Of a stretch of 41,259 nucleotides of DNA, positions 35,369 to 41,259 are shown piece by piece; within the stretch, counting starts at the first letter, position 1, and every line of letters starts with the position of its first letter. Source of the stretch: Chloroflexota bacterium (GTDB taxonomy: Bacteria; Chloroflexota; Limnocylindria; QHBO01); the NCBI GenBank assembly GCA_025937875.1, contig JAICQM010000003.1, positions 1 through 41,259 of the forward strand. The letters run 5' to 3'. The notes beneath the pieces were generated by a model. That model did no database searches. It was not told the DNA's origin and worked only from the letters and a program-made list of their open reading frames with translations. The translations under genes were made by a program, and so were the position numbers.

Positions 35369-36655
35369 ATGACGATGGGAGTCGGGACCGGCGCGTGGCG
35401 GCGGTCGCCGGCCATCGTGGCGGTCCTGGCCGCGAACGCGATCTCGGGTGCCGGCAACGTCCTGACCAGCGTGGCGATGCCGTGGCTCATCATCGAGCGC
35501 GGTGGGGCCGGCGCGGAGATCGGCCTCATCGGTTTCGCCACGCTCCTGCCGCTGCTGTTCGGGGCCTTGGTGGCGGGGATCATCGTCGACCGCATCGGCG
35601 GGCGCGCCGCCAGCGTAGTGAGCGACCTGGCCTCGGGCGGCACGATCGCGGCCATCGGGCTTCTGGCCCTCGCCGGCTGGCTGCCGCTCTGGCTGCTCGC
35701 CGCGCTGGCGTTCCTGGGCACGGTGCTCGACATGCCGGGCGCCACCGGGCGCAGCGTGCTGCTGCCCGCGCTCGCCGAGCGTGACGGGGTGGACCTGGCC
35801 GCGGTCAACGGCATGAGCGAGACGGTCCGGCGCCTCACGATCCTGGCCGGACCGTTGCTCAGCGGCGTGCTCGTGGTCGCCGTCGGCCCCGAGCTCACGA
35901 TGCTGGTCGACGCGGTGACCTTCGCCGTCTCGACGGTCCTGGTCGCGATCTGGGTGCCGCGGATGGCCGTGGCCCACGAGGCGCGCCAGGCGTGGCGCCT
36001 GCGGGACGCGGTGGCGCTCCTGTGGCGCGACCGGCTGATCAGATCGCTGATGGCGGTGAGCGGCACCGTCAACGTGCTCCTCAACCCGATCTTCTTCGTG
36101 CTGCTGCCGCTCTACGTGGTCGCCACCGGGGGCGTCGCCGCCGACCAGGGGCTGCTGGTGGCGGCCTTCGGCGTCGGTACGCTGACCGGGGCACTGGGTT
36201 CGGCGCGCCTGGTGCGCCGGTTCGGCCGGCGCCCGGTGCTCACCGTCGGCGTGGCGGTGGCCGGCCTGTCGCCGTTCCTGCTGGCGGCGGCGCCGTCGCT
36301 GCCGGTGGCGGCGGTCGCGCAGGTACTGAGCGGCCTGGGGATCGGTCCGGTCGGCCCCATCGTGCTCACTGTGCTCGGCACCCGGGTCAAGCCGGAGGTC
36401 CGCGGGCGCGTGTTCGGCGCCCACACCACGATCGTCAACGCGGCCATCCCCATCGGCGTCGTCGTCACCGGCTTCGTTGCCGAGCTGGTCGACGTGCGCC
36501 TGATCCTGGTGGGGATCAGCACGCTGTTCGCGGCCACGGTGCTGCCGCTCCTCCTCCAGCCCGCGCTGGCCGGCCTCGACGCGGGCGGCTCAGCCGGGAG
36601 CGCGGGTGAGGAGCACGTGGCGGAGGGACCGGCGCCGCGAGCGCAGCAGTCGTGA
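35369..36655 (+). CDS. MFS transporter
   Basis: About 12 TM segments; LASGGTIAAIGLLALAGWLPLWLLAALAFLGTVLDMPGATGRSVLLPAL, SARLVRRFGRRPVLTVGVAVAGLSPF. Confidence 0.9.
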   Translation: MTMGVGTGAWRRSPAIVAVLAANAISGAGNVLTSVAMPWLIIERGGAGAEIGLIGFATLLPLLFGALVAGIIVDRIGGRAASVVSDLASGGTIAAIGLLALAGWLPLWLLAALAFLGTVLDMPGATGRSVLLPALAERDGVDLAAVNGMSETVRRLTILAGPLLSGVLVVAVGPELTMLVDAVTFAVSTVLVAIWVPRMAVAHEARQAWRLRDAVALLWRDRLIRSLMAVSGTVNVLLNPIFFVLLPLYVVATGGVAADQGLLVAAFGVGTLTGALGSARLVRRFGRRPVLTVGVAVAGLSPFLLAAAPSLPVAAVAQVLSGLGIGPVGPIVLTVLGTRVKPEVRGRVFGAHTTIVNAAIPIGVVVTGFVAELVDVRLILVGISTLFAATVLPLLLQPALAGLDAGGSAGSAGEEHVAEGPAPRAQQS

Positions 36656-37198
36656 CAGGCTGACGCCCACGATCCGCGCCCCGCACACGGTGCACACGTG
36701 CCAGCGCCCGTCGCGCCCGAGGCGCACCGTGTGCTCAGGCACGAGGACACGCGCCGGGGATTGCGGACGCCGCCCGGCCCGACGTTCACGCCACGCCGCC
36801 TCGGCACCGGGCACCGCCAGCGCTCGGGCATGACCGATGGCGCTCGGGTAGCGCGACGCCTCGCGGGCCAGCGCGGCGGCACCTCCCTCGGCGTGGCGAG
36901 CGTACAGCTCGAAGGCGACGGCGTAGAAGCGCCGGTCGTGATGCCGGACGCGGCCGCGCCGGGTCGCTGGCGGCGTCAGCCAGTGCGCGAGCTCGTGGAG
37001 CAGGGTCTGGCGCGCATCGCTCTCGTCCCGGCCCGCGTTGACGCCGATGAACCGCGTGCGGTGGCGGGTCACGCCCGAAGCGCGCTCGCGGTCGCGCCGC
37101 GTCCAGCGCAGCCGCGCCGGCGGTGCGACGCCGGCCTCCCCGCACACGAGCGCCACCAGGTCGAGCGCCCAGGCCGGCGTTGCGGCCGAGACGATCAC
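36590..37198 (-). CDS. SprT-like zinc metalloprotease family protein
   Basis: HELAHWLTPPATRRGRVRHHDRRFYAVAFELY; C-terminal WHVCTVCGARI; GTG start overlaps MMPL stop. Confidence 0.78.
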   Translation of the reverse strand: MIVSAATPAWALDLVALVCGEAGVAPPARLRWTRRDRERASGVTRHRTRFIGVNAGRDESDARQTLLHELAHWLTPPATRRGRVRHHDRRFYAVAFELYARHAEGGAAALAREASRYPSAIGHARALAVPGAEAAWRERRAGRRPQSPARVLVPEHTVRLGRDGRWHVCTVCGARIVGVSLSRLLRSRRRSLRHVLLTRAPG

Positions 37199-39732
37199 GC
37201 TGCCTCGGGCGCCGGATCCGGACGTGGCCCGCCGGTCGTGACGTCGCCCTCGTAGAGCCCCACCCGGGCCACCAGGCGCTGCACCCAGCGCGGCGCCCAC
37301 CAGTTGGCGCGGCCCATGACGCGCATGAACGCCGGCACCAGGATCCCGCGCACCACCGTGGCGTCGATGAGGACGGCCAGCGCCATGCTGAAGCCGAGGG
37401 ACTTGATCAGTGAGACCGACGAGAGGGCGAACGCCCCGAAGACGGCGACCATGATGAGCGCCGCGCCGGTGATGATGCCGCCGGTGATCCCGATGCCCTC
37501 CGCCACGGCGCGGGTGTTATCGCCGGTGATGAGGTACCGCTCGCGGATGCGCGACAGCAGGAAGACCTCATAGTCCATCGACAGGCCGAACAGGATCGCG
37601 AACATGAGGATCGGGGTCGAGGCGATGACCGTCCCCGACGCGTCGAAGCCGAGCAGGCCGGACAGGTTGCCGTCCTGGAAGATCCACACCAGCGCACCGA
37701 AGCTGGCCGTGATGCTCAGCAGGCTCATCAGCACCGCCTTGAGCGGCAGGAGGATCGACCCGAAGGTCAGGAACAGGACGGCGCCGGTGACGCCGACCAC
37801 GATCGCGATCGCATACGGGACCGAGTGCCCGAAGCTCGCCATGAAGTCACGCGAGCGGGCCGACAGTCCGGCGGTCAGCACCTCGGTGCCGGCCGGTGCC
37901 GCAACCGCCCGGACGTCGTCGACGAGGTCGCGGCCCTCGGCGGAATCGGGAAGGCGGGGGCTGAAGACGTCCACCCGCGTCACGTCGGCGGCCACCGAGC
38001 GCTCGAGCCAGGCACCGATGCCTGCCGCCTCGGCCGGTCGCTGTGCATCCGGCAGCGCGATAAGCTGGCGATAGGCGTCCTCCGCCATCCCGGCCGGAGG
38101 ATCGAGCAGGCTGGCGACGTCGCTCACGCCGTCGAGCGCCGCCAGGTCGCTGACGTACGCTTCGAGCGATTCGATGAACGCCGGGTCGACGGCGCCATCG
38201 TCGAGCACGGCGTCCTCGGTGCGCACCGCGACCTGGATCGGGTCGCTGTCGCCGGCCGGGAACTCGTCGGCGAGGACCCGGAAACCGGTCACGCTGGCCG
38301 ACGGCGGCAGGTCGTCGAGGTTGCCACCGGTCGAGAGCTGGATGCCGAAGAAGGGCAGGCCGGCAAGCACCAGCACCAGCAGCACGGGGGTCGCGACGAG
38401 CAACGGCCGCTGCATCACGCGGCGCGCGATGCGGCTCCAGACGCCGTGGCCGTGGCGTGCGTCGGCCGCCGCGGGGTCGTCCTCGATGAGCCGCAGCGCG
38501 CGCGGCATCGGCACCCGGAGGCGATTGACACGCGGGCCGAGCATGCCGAGCAGGGCCGGCAGGACCGTGAGCCCGAAGACGAGCGTCGATATCACGGTCG
38601 TGATCCCGCCCAGGCCCATGCTGCGCAGCGCGGGCGACTCGAACACGGTGAGGCTGGCCAGGCCGATGGCGACCGCGATCCCGCTGATCGCCACTGCCTT
38701 GCCCACCGTTGCCATCGTGTGCTCGACCGCGTCCTGGACCGACCGATGACGGAGCTCCTCACGGAAGCGGCTCACCATGAACAGCGAGTAGTCGATCGAC
38801 AGCGCCAAACCGATCATGGTCGTCACATTGGTGACGAAAATGCTCATCTCGGTGATGTTGGCCAGCAGCCCGATGACGGCGATCGAGGTCGGCAGCGCGA
38901 GCGCGGCGATGACGATGGGCAGGACGGCGCCGACCACCGTTCCGAAGACGGCCAGGAGGATCAGCATCGCGATCGGCAGGCTGATGAGCTCGGCCTGTAC
39001 CAGGTCGCGCTCGACGGCCTCGTTGAACTCGTGCTGGATGACCGGGATGCCGGTGACGATGGTCTCGACGCCCTCGGGCTCCCGGACGAGACTCGCAAGG
39101 TGCTCGACGTCGTCGACCGCATCCTCCATCTCCTGCGTCAGGCGCACGATGGCGAAGGTGCGGCTCCCGTCGCGGCTCACGAAGGACGGGTCCCCGACGT
39201 CGGCGTAGGTGAGGACCTCATCGACGATCGGCTCACCGGCGAGCGGCGCCACCGCATCGTCGACGGTGGCCTGGAAGTCCTCCGAGGCGGCATCGCCGTC
39301 GGGGTCGGTGAGGATGACGATCATGGTCGAGGCCTGCTCGCCGAAGCGATCCGCCAGCAGCGCCTCGCCCTCGGCGGCCTCGGACCCGGCGATCTGCCAG
39401 CCGCCCTGGCTCAGGCGCCCGGCGGCCGTGAACGACCAGGCATTGAGGCCGATGACCAGCAGCACGCCGAGCGCCGGCAGCCAGCGTCGCCAACGGTAGG
39501 TCGCGCGGCCCAGCGCGGCGAAGATCCCGTTGTGCGCGATGCGGTCGTGCGGTGGCTCGGGCCGTGGCGGTGTAGCGGCGCCGGCCCCCGGTACGACACC
39601 CGGCGGCACGAACGGTGGCGCCGGCGGGTCCACCGGCTCGCGGCCGATGCTGCGCCAGATGGCGAGCGCGGCGACGCCTGCCGACGCGAGGCCTGCGGCG
39701 GCGATGCCAATCGCCAGCAGCTTGGTGCGCAT
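37195..39732 (-). CDS. MMPL-family (RND superfamily) transporter
   Basis: Two repeats of TM bundle plus extracytoplasmic domain; MIGLALSIDYSLFMVSRFREELRH and FGLSMDYEVFLLSRIRERYLITGDNTRAVAEGI. Confidence 0.94.
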   Translation of the reverse strand: MRTKLLAIGIAAAGLASAGVAALAIWRSIGREPVDPPAPPFVPPGVVPGAGAATPPRPEPPHDRIAHNGIFAALGRATYRWRRWLPALGVLLVIGLNAWSFTAAGRLSQGGWQIAGSEAAEGEALLADRFGEQASTMIVILTDPDGDAASEDFQATVDDAVAPLAGEPIVDEVLTYADVGDPSFVSRDGSRTFAIVRLTQEMEDAVDDVEHLASLVREPEGVETIVTGIPVIQHEFNEAVERDLVQAELISLPIAMLILLAVFGTVVGAVLPIVIAALALPTSIAVIGLLANITEMSIFVTNVTTMIGLALSIDYSLFMVSRFREELRHRSVQDAVEHTMATVGKAVAISGIAVAIGLASLTVFESPALRSMGLGGITTVISTLVFGLTVLPALLGMLGPRVNRLRVPMPRALRLIEDDPAAADARHGHGVWSRIARRVMQRPLLVATPVLLVLVLAGLPFFGIQLSTGGNLDDLPPSASVTGFRVLADEFPAGDSDPIQVAVRTEDAVLDDGAVDPAFIESLEAYVSDLAALDGVSDVASLLDPPAGMAEDAYRQLIALPDAQRPAEAAGIGAWLERSVAADVTRVDVFSPRLPDSAEGRDLVDDVRAVAAPAGTEVLTAGLSARSRDFMASFGHSVPYAIAIVVGVTGAVLFLTFGSILLPLKAVLMSLLSITASFGALVWIFQDGNLSGLLGFDASGTVIASTPILMFAILFGLSMDYEVFLLSRIRERYLITGDNTRAVAEGIGITGGIITGAALIMVAVFGAFALSSVSLIKSLGFSMALAVLIDATVVRGILVPAFMRVMGRANWWAPRWVQRLVARVGLYEGDVTTGGPRPDPAPEAA

Positions 39733-39822
39733 GAACGCGGATCTCCGGTGCTCGGGTGGGGCGGGCCGATCGAAGGGTAGCGCGTCGTGTCGCGTGGCGC
39801 AGCGGCCCCGTAGGATGGACCA

Positions 39823-40758
39823 ATGAAGATCGGTCTCATGCTCCCCATCGGCCAGGAGGAGTTGCTCCGCGAGCCCGGCTCATGGCGCCTGTTCCGCGAC
39901 ATGGCCATCGCCGCCGAGGAGGGTGGGCTCGACTCGGTGTGGTGCGCCGACCACGTGCTGTTCCGATCCCCGGACGAGGAGGGGACCAGGGGCATCCACG
40001 AGGCGTGGACGATCCTGTCGGCGGTGGCGGCGGTGACGGGCCGGGTCGAGATCGGTCCGCTGGTCCTGTGCGCGCCATTTCGCAACCCGGCGCTCACCGC
40101 CAAGATGGCCACCACCCTGGACGAGGTCAGCGCTGGCCGGTTCACGCTGGGCCTCGGCTGCGGCTGGCACGAGCCGGAGTTCGACGCCTTCGGCTACCCG
40201 TTCGATCATCGCGTCAGCCGCTTCGCCGAGGCGCTCGAGATCATCGTCCCGCTGGTGCGCACCGGTTCGGTGACGTTCGAGGGCCGATACCACCGCGCGG
40301 TCGATGCGGAGATCATCCCGCGCGGACCTCGCCCTGCCGGGCCGCCGATCCTCATCGCCGGCAAGCAGCCGCGCATGCTCGATCTCGTGGCTCGCCACGC
40401 CGACCAGTGGAACGCGGCCTGGTACGGCCATCCCGACGAGGCGCACGAGCTGCGCGCCCGTCTCGAGCGTCTCGACGCCGCCCTCGAGCGCACCGGCCGC
40501 GATCCCGCTACGCTCGAGAAGAGCGCCGGCATCTTCGTCGCCGTGTCCGACGCGGACGATGACCGCCCGGACACCGCCATCCGCGGCACGACCGCGGAGG
40601 TGGCTCGCGCCCTGGCGGGCTACGAGGCGCTCGGCATCAGCCACCTCATCGTCCACCTCTGGCCACGCTCGGTAGAGGCCGTGAGGCGCCTCGCCGAAGC
40701 GGCCCACGCCGCGCGCGCGATGCCCGGCGTGGTGGCGGAGAAGCCCGGGCTCTCCTGA
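39823..40758 (+). CDS. LLM-class (luciferase-like, probably F420-dependent) oxidoreductase
   Basis: MKIGLMLPIGQEE, LDSVWCADHVLF, VLCAPFRNPALTAKMATTLDEVSAGRFTLGLGCGWHEPEFDAFGYPFDHRVSRFAEALEII. Confidence 0.92.
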   Translation: MKIGLMLPIGQEELLREPGSWRLFRDMAIAAEEGGLDSVWCADHVLFRSPDEEGTRGIHEAWTILSAVAAVTGRVEIGPLVLCAPFRNPALTAKMATTLDEVSAGRFTLGLGCGWHEPEFDAFGYPFDHRVSRFAEALEIIVPLVRTGSVTFEGRYHRAVDAEIIPRGPRPAGPPILIAGKQPRMLDLVARHADQWNAAWYGHPDEAHELRARLERLDAALERTGRDPATLEKSAGIFVAVSDADDDRPDTAIRGTTAEVARALAGYEALGISHLIVHLWPRSVEAVRRLAEAAHAARAMPGVVAEKPGLS

Positions 40759-40785
40759 TCGGGCGACGTTGCCGCCCCAGCAATT

Positions 40786-40910
40786 AACGGTCAAGTTGGT
40801 GCCGCCGGCCGCCTGATCGTGGCCGAATGTTGCACGAGGAAGCACGATTCGGCCACGTTGGAGCCGCTTGCGCGCGTTGTCGGGCACGCAGCGGGTCCAA
40901 GTTGACCGTT
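40786..40910. repeat. Nested inverted repeats in an intergenic region
   Basis: Outer: AACGGTCAAGTTGG (40786-40799) / CCAAGTTGACCGTT (40897-40910), 13/14 complementary. Inner: CGTGGCCGAAT (40818-40828) / ATTCGGCCACG (40847-40857), perfect 11 bp. Confidence 0.75.
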
Positions 40911-40989
40911 GCTTGCACCCGCCACAAACGCAACACCAACGCGGACGCGGGCACGGAACACGCGGAACGCGCATCGGTATGATCCGCGG

Positions 40990-41259
40990 GTGACCGCCCT
41001 CGCCCCGACCCGACCGGCACGCGGGCTCGGCAGCCTGACCCGCTCCGGCAGCGCGGTCGACGGCGCGGCGTGGGCGCTCTACGACTTCGCGAACACGATC
41101 TTCAGCTTCGCCATCGTCAGCTTCGCGATGGGACCGTGGGTCACGAGCTTCATGGGCGAGACGGCCGGCACGTTCGCCTTCGTCACGGCCAGCAGCCTCT
41201 CGGTGCTGCTCAACGCGCTCGTCTCGCCGGTCCTCGGTGCGCTGAGCGACCGCACCGGC
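40990..41259 (+). CDS. MFS transporter, UMF1/Atg22-like, N-terminal part (3' end outside window)
   Basis: GTG start; open frame to window end: VTALAPTRPARGLGSLTRSGSAVDGAAWALYDFANTIFSFAIVSFAMGPWVTSFMGETAGTFAFVTASSLSVLLNALVSPVLGALSDRTG; absent from ORF track because no stop. Confidence 0.87.
   Translation, partial: MTALAPTRPARGLGSLTRSGSAVDGAAWALYDFANTIFSFAIVSFAMGPWVTSFMGETAGTFAFVTASSLSVLLNALVSPVLGALSDRTG

Noticed and set aside
32601-35372. 923-aa + strand ORF
   Set aside because: Antisense to the clear PAS-GGDEF-EAL gene; low-complexity R/G/H/Q-rich translation typical of GC-rich shadow frames.
37825-39780. 651-aa + strand ORF
   Set aside because: Antisense to the MMPL gene; composition (RHRRQ/DDHGR) indicates a shadow ORF.
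1-41259. CRISPR array, prophage, integrative element, toxin-antitoxin or restriction system
   Set aside because: No regularly spaced direct repeats, integrase/transposase or defence-type motifs seen in any translated frame; the single tRNA has no integrase next to it.

Overview
Very GC-rich bacterial chromosomal segment, densely coded. Its composition and gene families (DUF5659, DUF6766, F420/LLM-type oxidoreductase) suggest a Chloroflexota or Actinomycetota-like genome, but that is inference. I see no transposase, integrase, phage gene, rRNA or CRISPR array. Main blocks in order: partial acetate kinase, membrane protein, acetyl-CoA hydrolase/transferase; CBS protein and SDR; a divergent, translationally coupled cluster resembling nitrosative-stress/Fe-S repair genes (DUF2249, hemerythrin // 3-Cys HTH regulator, MIP18/DUF59, NnrS-like, glutaredoxin-redoxin, DUF488); DUF4260 and a drug-type ABC exporter; Tat-lipoprotein amidohydrolase; LuxR-type HTH-VOC fusion; GlgA-type glycosyltransferase; two ABC-2 ATPase/permease pairs and an esterase; ArsA/Get3d-like ATPase with a small partner; tRNA-Gly(TCC); a coupled methyltransferase / FAD reductase / SRPBCC / ketosynthase operon; receiver and histidine kinase pair; an orphan peptide-binding lipoprotein divergent from an HTH regulator; PAS-GGDEF-EAL protein; MFS; MMPL and SprT-like protease; LLM oxidoreductase; and the start of a UMF1-type MFS gene that runs off the window. 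Best candidates for follow-up are the DUF2249/hemerythrin/NnrS cluster with its overlapping divergent promoters, the ketosynthase operon, the Get3d-like pair, and a nested inverted-repeat structure at 40786-40910. All family calls are from reading translated motifs; no database search was run.
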